From Thiomicrorhabdus heinhorstiae (GTDB taxonomy: Bacteria; Pseudomonadota; Gammaproteobacteria; Thiomicrospirales; Thiomicrospiraceae), in NCBI RefSeq assembly GCF_013391765.2, contig NZ_JACBGI020000001.1, positions 124,001 through 188,000 on the forward strand: a stretch of DNA of 64,000 nucleotides, read 5' to 3'. Below the pieces are notes generated by a model that saw only the letters and a list, made by a program, of their open reading frames with translations, made no database searches and was not told the DNA's origin. Below, piece by piece: positions 26,521-34,684 of the stretch. Each line of letters opens with the position of its first letter. The first letter of the stretch is position 1. The position numbers and the translations under genes were made by a program.

Positions 26521-28680
26521 TTACAGTGTCTTAATGCTGGCTGACTCAACGTTCTGCACGATTTCGATGCGATCCAGCAGATCCCCTAAATTCATCCCTG
26601 CACTCAGTTCGATCGTGAGCTTCATGGTAACACTTCGTTCTTGCTGGTCAGTCTCGGTTTGCGAGGCGATCAGGTTGATATCCATATCGGTCAGTACGCT
26701 CATAACATCGCGTAACAGGCCTTTACGGTCGAACGCAAGAATATGCAGTTCTGCGCTGTATAGAGGATTTTCGGCAAGCTCTTTATCCCACACTACCTGA
26801 ATCAAACGCTGCTGCTCATTGTGGTTCAAATTGAGGATGTTGGCGCACTCTCGTTTATGTACGGTAATGCCGCGGCCTCGAGTTACGTAACCGACTATGT
26901 CGTCACCCGGATGAGGTGTGCAGCAGGGCGCCAGATTGGTTGAAAGATTGCTCGCTCCAACAACGTAAGCGCGAGCATGCTTTTCACTGGCCCCGGCGGC
27001 AGCTTCTCTAAAGTTAATTGAACGCTGTGTTTGGACAGCAGTATGTTTTTCAGGCTTTAACAGGCTTTGAATCGCATTGTTCAATTGACGATCATTAATT
27101 CGACCTTTACCAAGGTCTTCAAACAGTATCTCGCTGTTTTCCAGTTTGAAACGCGCAACAACATCCTGAACATCGATTTCTTCAGCATGCAATCGTTTGA
27201 TCTCACGGTGGTAAAGCGCTTCACCGGCCTCGATGTTTTCGCCACGATTCTGTTTGTTAAACCAGCCGCGTACTTTGTTTCGGGCACTGCTGCTGGTTAA
27301 GTAACCAAGGTTAGGGTTAAGCCAGTTTCGTGAAGGCTGGCCGTTTTTAACCGCCAGAATTTCGACCTTGTCGCCGGTTTTTAAGACATAACTCAACGGC
27401 TGGATACGTCCGTTTACTTTGGCACCACGACAACGATGTCCCAATTCGGTATGAATGTTATAGGCGAAATCGAGAGGTGTGGAACCTTGTCTTAAGGTAA
27501 TGATCTGGTTAGTCGGAGTCATGACAAAAATGTTCTGACTCTGCAACTCGGTACTGATCTCTTTGAAAACATCCGGATCATCAGAGTTTTCCAACAGTTG
27601 ACGAACGTTCGCGATACTGCGTTCCAGATTGCTGTCGTAGCTCTTGCCACCTTCCTTATAGCGCCAGTGGGCTGCAATACCGTATTCGGCATTGTGATGC
27701 ATTTCGTGCGTGCGAATCTGGATTTCAACAGTCTTACCTTCCGGACCGATCACAACGGTATGAATGGACTGATAGCCGTTTTCCTTAGGGGTGGCAATGT
27801 AATCGTCAAACTCCTGTTTGACGTAATTCCACTTGCTGTGGATCAGGCCCAGTGCTTCATAACAGGTCGTGACACTGTCGACGTAGATTCGTACCGCACG
27901 CAGGTCGAACAATTCATCGATGGTCAGGTTTTTACGCTGCATCTTTTTCCAGATGCTGTAGATGTGCTTCGGACGACCGCTGATTTTGGCTTTAATATTC
28001 TCTTGGGCCAGCAAATCTTCAAGCTGTTTGATCATATCTTGGATATACAGTTCACGCTCTGCGCGTTTGGACTGCAATAAGCTGGCAATTTCTTTATATT
28101 TTTGTGGATAAAGGAAGCGGAAGGAGAGATCTTCCAGCTCCCATTTTAATTGGGCGATACCAAGACGGTTGGCCAGAGGTGAGAAAATCAATTCTGTTTC
28201 TGCAGCAATCTGATGGCGAATTTCTTCATCTTCATATTTCAGGTGGCGCAGGCGGGCAACACGGTAAGCCAGCTTAACAATCATAATGCGGATGTCGGAA
28301 GTCATTGCCAGCAGCATTTGACGCAGACGCTCGTTTTGTACGGCATCACTTTTGCGCTCAACATCAAACTCTTTAAACTGATTGAGTTTGCGAATTCCAT
28401 GAACCAGCTCGGCAGTCGAAGTTCCGAAGCTTGAACGGATGTAATCGTCGCTGTAATTATCTTCCAGATTACCGTCGCTTAAAAGAGTGGCAACCAGCGT
28501 TTCTTCATCAATATTTAATTTGGCTAGAATATCGGCAACATCAATACTGCGTACAATGCTTTTTGCCGGTAAATTAAACGCTTCTAAAGCCAATTCACAT
28601 GCTTTTGAATAGCGTTCGATTTCCGTGGGAGTGTGTTCGTTTTTGCCAAAAAGTTGTTTATATAATTCTTGTGATGTCAT
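26521..28680 (-). CDS. relA: GTP pyrophosphokinase RelA
   Basis: Long RSH-family (p)ppGpp synthetase, 719 aa (E. coli RelA 744). The hydrolase half is degenerate: where SpoT has HDxxED, this protein reads SDGNLEDN, so it should be synthetase-only. The synthetase domain keeps FDDYIATPKENGYQSIHTVV and EIQIRTHEMHHNAEYGIAAHW; TGS (TPTNQIITLRQGSTPLDFAYNIHTELGHRC), a zinc-finger/CC region (APCCTPHPGDDIVGYVTRGRGITVHKRECAN) and C-terminal ACT domain follow. It is monocistronic. A separate SpoT-type hydrolase must exist elsewhere in the genome. Confidence 0.93.
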   Translation of the reverse strand: MTSQELYKQLFGKNEHTPTEIERYSKACELALEAFNLPAKSIVRSIDVADILAKLNIDEETLVATLLSDGNLEDNYSDDYIRSSFGTSTAELVHGIRKLNQFKEFDVERKSDAVQNERLRQMLLAMTSDIRIMIVKLAYRVARLRHLKYEDEEIRHQIAAETELIFSPLANRLGIAQLKWELEDLSFRFLYPQKYKEIASLLQSKRAERELYIQDMIKQLEDLLAQENIKAKISGRPKHIYSIWKKMQRKNLTIDELFDLRAVRIYVDSVTTCYEALGLIHSKWNYVKQEFDDYIATPKENGYQSIHTVVIGPEGKTVEIQIRTHEMHHNAEYGIAAHWRYKEGGKSYDSNLERSIANVRQLLENSDDPDVFKEISTELQSQNIFVMTPTNQIITLRQGSTPLDFAYNIHTELGHRCRGAKVNGRIQPLSYVLKTGDKVEILAVKNGQPSRNWLNPNLGYLTSSSARNKVRGWFNKQNRGENIEAGEALYHREIKRLHAEEIDVQDVVARFKLENSEILFEDLGKGRINDRQLNNAIQSLLKPEKHTAVQTQRSINFREAAAGASEKHARAYVVGASNLSTNLAPCCTPHPGDDIVGYVTRGRGITVHKRECANILNLNHNEQQRLIQVVWDKELAENPLYSAELHILAFDRKGLLRDVMSVLTDMDINLIASQTETDQQERSVTMKLTIELSAGMNLGDLLDRIEIVQNVESASIKTL

Positions 28681-28923
28681 TTTTCGAATCGTCTTCCTCT
28701 GACGGGCTTATTTACAGCCTGACTTGAATATTCAAGTCTCTTTCTTTCATTTTGTTTATTTGATCAATATTTAGTGCATAAAACAACGTAAAAGCACTAT
28801 TTTCATGAGATGAGATAATTAATAGGATATTCGTTTTATCCGTTCTGTTCTTGTTTTTGCTTTTGTGGAACTGTTAATATAGGCCAAAAATTAAGTCGAC
28901 CGTCAGGCAGCTTAAACCTATTC

Positions 28924-28941
28924 GGCCGTATTTGTACGGTC
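28924..28941 (+). promoter_or_regulatory. 5' UTR hairpin upstream of the 77-aa protein gene
   Basis: Seven-bp stem GGCCGTA (28924-28930) and TACGGTC (28935-28941), one G-T pair, with TTTG tetraloop, 34 nt before the ATG. An AAGAGGTGG ribosome-binding site follows. The rest of the 295-bp region between relA and this gene is AT-rich and I see no gene in it. Confidence 0.35.
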
Positions 28942-28975
28942 TATAACAATATAATTCAAGTCAAAGAGGTGGAAA

Positions 28976-29209
28976 ATGGCGAAATTTACTCTAGCAGGTC
29001 ACGAACTGGATACCGATACTTTAAGCGAAGAAGCAAAAGGGCAATTGAAAGCACTTCAAGTAACCGAAGCAAAAATTGCCGACCTTCAAGCAGAGCTGTC
29101 TATTATGCAAACTGCGCGTAATGCTTATGCTCGTGCTCTATTGGAATCCGCCGGTACTTCAGTAAAAAGCGAAGGTGATTTCCAAGGTTCCGAAGGTATT
29201 ATTATCTAA
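28976..29209 (+). CDS. Small conserved coiled-coil protein (DUF6447-like)
   Basis: A 77-aa protein with an excellent ribosome-binding site (AAAGAGGTGG) and strong helical propensity from residue 15 to 60: LSEEAKGQLKALQVTEAKIADLQAELSIMQTARNAYARALLE. From memory this resembles small proteins labelled DUF6447, with the common core of LSEEAK...LQ...E..I..L.....AxLQTARNAYA; I am not certain of the number. Function unknown. It stands alone between relA and an outer-membrane protein gene and looks highly expressed by its ribosome-binding site. Confidence 0.75.
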   Translation: MAKFTLAGHELDTDTLSEEAKGQLKALQVTEAKIADLQAELSIMQTARNAYARALLESAGTSVKSEGDFQGSEGIII

Positions 29210-29433
29210 AAGGTATCTGTTTGTTCTTTCCTGAATCTGGGGGGATTTCTCAGGTTCGGGGAATTTCTCTCGTAATTTTTTTCTACCCTTCATTCAATCT
29301 CACAAATTCTCTTTTTTCCTATTGTGACTAATACGCAGATCGCTTAGGATAACTTCTAACCTCAAAATAAAAGTTCTTTAAATAACTAATCTTAATCAAT
29401 AAATAATTTTTTGGACGATACAAGGGATTTTTC

Positions 29434-29982
29434 ATGAAGAAACTAGCATTGACATCATTAGCTTCAACCGCTTTATTGGTAGCCTCTTTTAGTGCTCAGG
29501 CAGGTACTTTTCCAAGTACATATTTTGATGTGACTTATAACCATTTTGAATGGGAGCCGAAAGGTGTTGATTCATTCGCGACCCCGGCAGCAGGTATTGC
29601 TTTAGGTTTTCGGGGTAATCCTTTCTTCGGCTTGCAATTTGCGGCTGGAACAGGGACGGATGAAGGAAGCCCTAGCAACCTCTTCCCGGCTGCATCATTT
29701 AGGATTGATGAATACTATAGCGCCTATTTAGTTGGTACTTTTGCCGATTTTGAACGCTTTTCAATTAACGGTAAAATCGGTTATTCAAAAATTTATGCTA
29801 CTAAAAAGTATACGGGTACCTCTCTCAAAGATAAAACAGCCGAAGAGTCCATGTCCTGGGGGTTTGACGGAAAGCTGAAGTTCACTAAAAATTTCGCATT
29901 GGTCGTAAGTTACACTAATCTTTATGATAAAGATGACGTACAAATTTCCGGTGTGGGCGGTGGTGTTGAATTTGTGTTTTAA
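29434..29982 (+). CDS. Small outer-membrane beta-barrel protein
   Basis: A 182-aa secreted protein with signal peptide MKKLALTSLASTALLVASFSAQA (cleavage after Ala23). The mature part alternates polar and aromatic or hydrophobic residues in strand-like blocks (FDVTYNHFEWEP, YSAYLVGTF, FSINGKIGYSKIYA, FALVVSYTNLYD) and ends in GGGVEFVF with a terminal Phe, the signature recognised by the BAM complex. It fits an eight-stranded barrel of the OmpA/OmpW type, without a peptidoglycan domain. AAGGGA precedes the ATG. Function unknown. Confidence 0.8.
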   Translation: MKKLALTSLASTALLVASFSAQAGTFPSTYFDVTYNHFEWEPKGVDSFATPAAGIALGFRGNPFFGLQFAAGTGTDEGSPSNLFPAASFRIDEYYSAYLVGTFADFERFSINGKIGYSKIYATKKYTGTSLKDKTAEESMSWGFDGKLKFTKNFALVVSYTNLYDKDDVQISGVGGGVEFVF

Positions 29983-30009
29983 GTAAACAGTTAAGCACGT
30001 CTGGTAAAT

Positions 30010-30050
30010 AAAAAAACCGTTTAGAGCTTCCGCTTTAAGCGGTTTTTTAT
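30010..30050 (+). terminator. Terminator after the outer-membrane protein gene
   Basis: A-rich arm with ACCGTTTA pairs with TTAAGCGGT and its T-run (one G-T pair), about 30 nt after the stop codon. Confidence 0.75.
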
Positions 30051-30124
30051 TATCTAATCTCAATGCATTCGAAAGTCAAAAAACGTTAAAATATCCGTTT
30101 TACCATTGGCTTTTTTAGATTTAT

Positions 30125-31159
30125 ATGCAGACTTCATTCAAAGAATCGAGTGCACAAAACTTCTCGGTTGCCCCCATGCTCGATTGGACTGATCGGCACT
30201 GCCGATATTTTCACCGTCAACTAAGTCGAAAAGCCTGGCTATATAGCGAAATGGTAACAACTGGCGCCATTATCTATGGAGACAATCTTCCGCGCTTTTT
30301 AGGCCATCATCCCGATGAGACTCCAATTGTTCTGCAGTTAGGAGGAAGTAACAGTTCCGAATTGGCAAAGTGTGCGGTAATCGGCGAAGAGTGGGGTTAC
30401 AGCGAAATTAATCTCAACGTCGGCTGTCCGAGTGAGCGTGTGCAGAATAATATGATTGGTGCTTGCTTAATGGCCCATCCTGAATTGGTGGCTGAAGATG
30501 TTGCTGCGATGAAAGCAAAGATCAATATTCCGGTAACGGTCAAGTGTCGAATCGGAATTGATGAGCAGAATGAAGAAGAGTCGATTTATGCGTTTTTGCA
30601 GGCAGTGGATCAGGCACAGGTTGATGGTGTCATTATTCATGCCCGCAAGGCATGGTTACAAGGGCTGTCCCCCAAAGATAATCGTGACATTCCTCCTCTG
30701 AATTATGAATTGGTACATCGAATGAAGCAGGAATTTCCGCACATTCCGATTGCGATTAACGGCGGAATTCATAATTTGCAAGACGGTATGCTGCATTTAC
30801 AGGAATATAAGGGTTTGGATCGGCTTGATGGTTTCATGATCGGTCGGGCGGCTTACGAACGACCATACCTTCTTTCCGAGGTCGATTCGGTAGTTTATGG
30901 TCAGGAGCCAAAAGTAGCGGGCAGGGAAGGCGTGCTTGAAAAGATGAAACCATACATAGAAGCTCATCTGCAATCAGGTGGGAAGCTTATTCAGGTGACG
31001 CGTCATATGCTCGGATTATTTCATGGCCTGCCAGGTGGCAGATTATGGCGCCGTTATCTGTCGGAAAACGCCTATAAACCCAATGCGGGACTTGAAGTAT
31101 TGGAGCAGGCTTATCAAAAGGTTCGAGCTGAACAGGAAAGGATGGAACTTCGAGCGTGA
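30125..31159 (+). CDS. dusA: tRNA-dihydrouridine(20/20a) synthase DusA
   Basis: FMN/NADPH-dependent enzyme that reduces uridines in the tRNA D loop; 344 aa. Typical DusA features are SVAPMLDWTDRHCRYFHR, the MVTTGAIIYGD segment, NLNVGCPSERVQNNMIGACLM containing the catalytic Cys, TVKCRIGID and HARKAWLQGLSPKDNR. GxxNGGIH and MIGRAAYERPYL bind FMN phosphate. It is the first gene of dusA-xseA-xseB-yfgD, overlapping xseA by 4 nt. Confidence 0.95.
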   Translation: MQTSFKESSAQNFSVAPMLDWTDRHCRYFHRQLSRKAWLYSEMVTTGAIIYGDNLPRFLGHHPDETPIVLQLGGSNSSELAKCAVIGEEWGYSEINLNVGCPSERVQNNMIGACLMAHPELVAEDVAAMKAKINIPVTVKCRIGIDEQNEEESIYAFLQAVDQAQVDGVIIHARKAWLQGLSPKDNRDIPPLNYELVHRMKQEFPHIPIAINGGIHNLQDGMLHLQEYKGLDRLDGFMIGRAAYERPYLLSEVDSVVYGQEPKVAGREGVLEKMKPYIEAHLQSGGKLIQVTRHMLGLFHGLPGGRLWRRYLSENAYKPNAGLEVLEQAYQKVRAEQERMELRA

Positions 31160-32724
31160 TTTTTCTACAAGTACCTTTTCCGGAAAAAGATCAAGCCAAG
31201 TCTTTGGGCGCTCGCTGGGATGCCGTAAGTAAGCTTTGGTACATTCCTGAGCACTTATTGGATCAGAAAGAGCAATTCTCGAAATGGTTGCCGCTAGCGG
31301 TGGATGAATCATCTGTGCTAGAAGAAGAGAATACCGAAGAAATCAAAGCGCAAAGCTTATCTTTGGTAATGAGGCAAGTTCAGCGGTCGTTACGTCAATA
31401 TTTCAGTAAAGCGCTCTGGTTAACGGCAGAAATCGCTAACCTCAATAATAATCGCGGCCACTTGTATTTGGAACTTACCGAAAGTGATCAACAGGGCAGA
31501 GTTCTGGCAAGTTGCCGGGCAACAATCTGGAAGTCGCAAGCCGAGATGATTCTCAAACGCTTCTCTGACGCTACCGGAAGTCAGCTGGAAAAAGGTCTGA
31601 AAGTGCTGTGTCTGGCAGAAGTCAATTTCCATGAAATCTATGGGTTTTCACTAAATATTCAAGAAATCGATCCAAACTATACGCTCGGAGAGCTGCAACA
31701 ACAGCAACAAAAAATTCGTCTGGCACTGAAAACCGCGGGAATATTTGAAAACAACAGAACTCAATTGTTGAAAGAGGATTTTCAGCGCATTGCTGTAATC
31801 GCCCCACCAGATGCAGCCGGCTTGGGAGATTTCAGAGCTGATGCCAACCTGCTGCAGAAACACCAACTCTGCGAATTCACCTATTTCTATAGCAGCTTTC
31901 AAGGCCAAAGTACCGAGCAGGACCTCCTGACAAGCATTGAGGCGGTCCACGCTATTCATGCTAAACATCCATTCGATGCACTGGTTATTATTCGCGGCGG
32001 GGGATCTAAGCTAGACTTGAATCAACTAAATATCGAATCGGTAGCCAGACAAATCTGCCTGGCAAAACTCCCTGTTTTGACCGGCATCGGGCATGAACGT
32101 GATCTTACGATACTTGATGAAGTGGCAAACCGACATTTTGATACGCCAAGTAAAGTGATTGGTTTTATCCGTCAAAGTATTTTTCAGCAAGCACAACAGG
32201 CGAAATATAACTGGCAACAAATCAGCACGCAAAGCCAATTACGCCTCAAGCATGCCTCGCAGAATATGGAAAGGCTCCAGCAACAAATATCGCAAAGCAG
32301 TCAATTACAATTAGCACAGTGGAAAAGTCGGCTAGAGCCGATGATCACGCGAGTTCAACATGAAACCAATACTGCTGTAAGGCTGAAAAATCAGGCGTTG
32401 GCTCAGTATTACACGTCGATTGCTGCGCAAACGAAGCCTAAGCTTGAATGGAAGTCAGAGCAATTAGATGAATTGATGAGCCGAATCCATCAACAAGGTT
32501 TGTGGCAACTCAAACATAAAAAAGAAACCATTCGTCAATGGATCGGTTTTGTTCTCAGTGCAGGGCCTCAAAGCCAGCTTGAAAGGGGCTTTGCGCTGGT
32601 TTACGATCAAAAACAACAACCTGTAATAAACAAACAACAAGCACTGAATGAACAGAGTCTGACGATTGAATTTGTGGACGGCAAGATTCAGGTCGATGTG
32701 CAAGCACAACAGGAGCTAATATGA
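31156..32724 (+). CDS. xseA: Exodeoxyribonuclease VII large subunit with DUF5710-like N-terminus
   Basis: Large catalytic subunit of ExoVII, a metal-independent ssDNA exonuclease. Residues about 65-165 form the OB fold (LTAEIANLNNNRGHLYLELTE), and the catalytic domain includes ALVIIRGGGSKLDLNQLN, GIGHERDLTILDEVANRHFDTPSKV and long coiled coil from 330 to 450. Before the OB fold there is an extra domain, residues 1-47, matching the DUF5710 pattern (KDxAKSLGARWDAxxKLWYIP), usually found in plasmid primases and toxin-like proteins. The start is GTG in a GTGA overlap with dusA, which supports that this N-terminus is translated. Core is divergent from E. coli XseA. Confidence 0.88.
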   Translation: MIFLQVPFPEKDQAKSLGARWDAVSKLWYIPEHLLDQKEQFSKWLPLAVDESSVLEEENTEEIKAQSLSLVMRQVQRSLRQYFSKALWLTAEIANLNNNRGHLYLELTESDQQGRVLASCRATIWKSQAEMILKRFSDATGSQLEKGLKVLCLAEVNFHEIYGFSLNIQEIDPNYTLGELQQQQQKIRLALKTAGIFENNRTQLLKEDFQRIAVIAPPDAAGLGDFRADANLLQKHQLCEFTYFYSSFQGQSTEQDLLTSIEAVHAIHAKHPFDALVIIRGGGSKLDLNQLNIESVARQICLAKLPVLTGIGHERDLTILDEVANRHFDTPSKVIGFIRQSIFQQAQQAKYNWQQISTQSQLRLKHASQNMERLQQQISQSSQLQLAQWKSRLEPMITRVQHETNTAVRLKNQALAQYYTSIAAQTKPKLEWKSEQLDELMSRIHQQGLWQLKHKKETIRQWIGFVLSAGPQSQLERGFALVYDQKQQPVINKQQALNEQSLTIEFVDGKIQVDVQAQQELI

Positions 32725-32939
32725 GCCAATCGGAAAGTTTTAAGGATAATTATTTAACCCTGCAAACCATCGCGCAGAAGTTATCAAACAATAACGAAAT
32801 CGACATCGATGAGTTGATTCCTATGGTGGATGAGGCTACAAAAGCCTATCAATTGTGCAAGCAAAGAATTGAAGCCGTAGAACAAGCGCTAAACAGTCGT
32901 CTGGATAACGAAACGGAAAACGCAATCGAAAGCGAATAA
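32721..32939 (+). CDS. xseB: Exodeoxyribonuclease VII small subunit
   Basis: 72-aa small subunit that packs around the XseA coiled coil. Two helices: LTLQTIAQKLSNNNEIDIDELIPMVDEATKAYQLCKQRIEAVEQAL, corresponding to the typical pattern of LE..V..LE....L..al..ye.G..L...c...L. It is more divergent than usual and was assigned partly by its ATGA overlap with xseA. Together with the divergent xseA it suggests a coevolved ExoVII variant. Confidence 0.82.
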   Translation: MSQSESFKDNYLTLQTIAQKLSNNNEIDIDELIPMVDEATKAYQLCKQRIEAVEQALNSRLDNETENAIESE

Positions 32940-32942
32940 ATC

Positions 32943-33314
32943 ATGAAAAAAGCCATTATTTATCACAACCCACGATGTTCAAAAAGTCGAGAATCATACA
33001 ATCTTTTAAAAGATCATTTTGATGAAACGAATATCGAAGAAGTCCGCTATCTGGATAAAGCTCCTTCAGAAGAAAAGTTGCAAGAGCTGTGCAACTTGCT
33101 TGAAATTCAACCTAGTCAGCTTGCCAGAACGAAGGAAAGTCTTTATAAGGAATTGGGGTTGGACAAGCGTAGCGATATTGATGAGCAGGAATGGCTGCAA
33201 ATTCTTAATCAGAATCCAAGACTGATTGAAAGACCGATTGTTGTTATTGACGGTCGAGCAGTGCTTGGTAGACCGCCGGAAAACGTCAGTCGGTTAATTA
33301 AAGAATTTAATTAA
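32943..33314 (+). CDS. ArsC/YfgD-family thioredoxin-fold reductase
   Basis: A 123-aa ArsC-like protein. It has the catalytic YHNPRCSKSRE motif (Cys12) and RPIVVIDGRAVLGRPPENV, with the arginine and cis-proline region of the family. By its length and VLGRPPE ending it is closest to YfgD, for which arsenate reduction has not been demonstrated, rather than to operonic arsenate reductases; no ars genes are near. It follows xseB by 3 nt, so it is probably the last gene of the dusA operon. Confidence 0.85.
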   Translation: MKKAIIYHNPRCSKSRESYNLLKDHFDETNIEEVRYLDKAPSEEKLQELCNLLEIQPSQLARTKESLYKELGLDKRSDIDEQEWLQILNQNPRLIERPIVVIDGRAVLGRPPENVSRLIKEFN

Positions 33315-33323
33315 ATTAACAAC

Positions 33324-33396
33324 GACCAAGAATTAATTATTTGCGCACGGCATTATTTGAACAAGAAAATAATGCCGTGCGCTATTTATCTTGGTC
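33324..33396. repeat. Nested inverted repeats downstream of the dusA operon
   Basis: A perfect 16-bp inverted repeat (GCGCACGGCATTATTT at 33343-33358 and its complement at 33367-33382, 8-nt loop) lies inside an outer 7-bp repeat (GACCAAG 33324-33330, CTTGGTC 33390-33396). There is no T-run after it. It may terminate the dusA operon, but the nested design is unusual for a simple terminator. The rest of the 284-bp gap is AT-rich. Confidence 0.65.
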
Positions 33397-33598
33397 CCGA
33401 GTAAAAGGGATTAACGGATAAAATAAACCAAATTACATAATTTAACATAATATGCATTATGCGAATTAATGTACAAGGTTACTAGGCGTTAAATATATGG
33501 TCTTTTTGTGAAAAAAGCTGTTTAAAAACTCTTATGGTTTTAGGCTTGTTAAGGTAGTCTATGTCGACTGAATGATAATTTACTCGGAGGATGAAAAC

Positions 33599-33877
33599 AT
33601 GTCTGAAAATATTAAAACCGGAATCTATGAAGTGACTGTTGGTGAATATGTTGGAGCTGCTATTCTGTTAATGGATGTTTCAGATCCTGAAGAAAGTGAA
33701 TTTGTGTATTTGACGATTTTTAACCCCGATACCGGTGAAGATCACGAAATCACCAATGATGAGTGGAAAGAAATGGTTCAAGAAGATGGTTTGCAGTGGA
33801 TTGAGGATATCCCGGATGAAATAAAGGATCAGTACTTGTTTAAACAAAGTCACGCTAATATTGCTGATTTAACTTAA
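33599..33877 (+). CDS. Small acidic hypothetical protein
   Basis: A 92-aa acidic protein I do not recognise. It contains YEVTVGEYVGAAILLMDVSDPEESEFVYLTIFNPDTGEDHEIT, which suggests a small beta-rich fold, then an acidic helix (DEWKEMVQEDGLQWIEDIPDEIKDQY). The start is the ATG at 33599, preceded by CGGAGG at good spacing; an in-frame ATG at 33572 lies before that ribosome-binding site and is rejected. It ends in a convergent arrangement with the next gene, with a 13-bp hairpin between them. Confidence 0.7.
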   Translation: MSENIKTGIYEVTVGEYVGAAILLMDVSDPEESEFVYLTIFNPDTGEDHEITNDEWKEMVQEDGLQWIEDIPDEIKDQYLFKQSHANIADLT

Positions 33878-33896
33878 CTATTGCTGATTTGATTTT

Positions 33897-33938
33897 TGAA
33901 GGGATAAAAAAATTAAAACGGGTTCTTTTATCCCTTCA
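33897..33938. terminator. Hairpin between two convergent hypothetical genes
   Basis: Perfect 13-bp stem, TGAAGGGATAAAA (33897-33909) and its complement (33926-33938), 16-nt loop. T-rich on both sides; acts as a likely shared terminator. Confidence 0.7.
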
Positions 33939-33945
33939 TTTAGGC

Positions 33946-34389
33946 TTATTTTGAGGTTTCGATCAATAATTCGATAAATGGAATGATTGAGACCAAGCCC
34001 AGTAAAACCGGAACCCATGCCTTCTCTTCTTTTCTTTTTATTCCGATAAAACCGGCGACGATTGCCACAGGAACCGCCACCCATGAGACCGGAGGGAAAA
34101 CCAAGGCGAATAAAACGGCTATAACCCCTGCCACCATGCCGATTGTAGCGGCATTCCCTGGCTTATAGCTACGGGTGTTTCGCATGTCATCCGGTTGAGA
34201 GCTGGATGATTGAATACGTGCCATTACCGTACTGATTTCTGCATCACTCAATTCAGGTTTTACGATTTCCAAATCGCTCATACCTAAAGTGATTTTTTTC
34301 TGCTTATATAAGGCTCGCACCAAATCATTCCATGTAGCGTCATCTGCCAGACCGTCTACAATTTCATGAGCTGCTTCTTTAATCGACAT
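33946..34389 (-). CDS. Hypothetical membrane protein with antitoxin-like N-terminus
   Basis: A 147-aa protein. The first 40 residues (SIKEAAHEIVDGLADDATWNDLVRALYKQKKI) resemble small RelB-like antitoxin proteins with an SxKEAAxEIxxxLPDDATWxD pattern, an identification from memory. A linker of Ser, Gln and charged residues follows, then two or three membrane helices from about 78 to 145 (IGMVAGVIAVLFALVFPPVSWVAVPVAIVAGFIG, then VPVLLGLVSIIPFIELLI). No toxin-like gene adjoins it. The antitoxin-like part may here be only a helical dimerisation segment. Function unknown. Confidence 0.7.
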   Translation of the reverse strand: MSIKEAAHEIVDGLADDATWNDLVRALYKQKKITLGMSDLEIVKPELSDAEISTVMARIQSSSSQPDDMRNTRSYKPGNAATIGMVAGVIAVLFALVFPPVSWVAVPVAIVAGFIGIKRKEEKAWVPVLLGLVSIIPFIELLIETSK

Positions 34390-34493
34390 GATTTCCTCTC
34401 TTCTTGTCTATTATCTTTACGTCCTGTTGAGATCAAAAAACCGGCTACTTTGCTTTTGCAAGCATTTTTTGCACCATAGAGTGATTTAACATG

Positions 34494-34512
34494 TTGTAAC
34501 GTTAGGTTACAA
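34494..34512. promoter_or_regulatory. 7-5-7 palindrome between the membrane protein gene and rpoN
   Basis: Perfect dyad TTGTAAC, spacer GTTAG, GTTACAA, 105 nt upstream of the minus-strand gene and 172 nt upstream of rpoN. Size and symmetry fit a dimeric regulator site. The remainder of this 295-bp gap shows no gene; no sigma-54 promoter fits. Confidence 0.45.
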
Positions 34513-34684
34513 TAAAGTTTTAAGTCAACAACAAGTAGGCTTTTCAGTGGTATCGAGATCGGCTTGAAAGCTGGCGATGAAATGATATACCCACAGGCCT
34601 GCCCGTTCGGCTTAGATTATTATAGCGATATTCCTTTTTTTTACTATTTCAAAATCTTATTTCCAGTTAGTGGAGCTTTATTAA

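Noticed and set aside
34441..34460. Possible sigma-54 promoter upstream of rpoN
   Set aside because: GG and GC elements are present but the spacing (7 or 13 nt instead of 10) does not fit the -24/-12 consensus.
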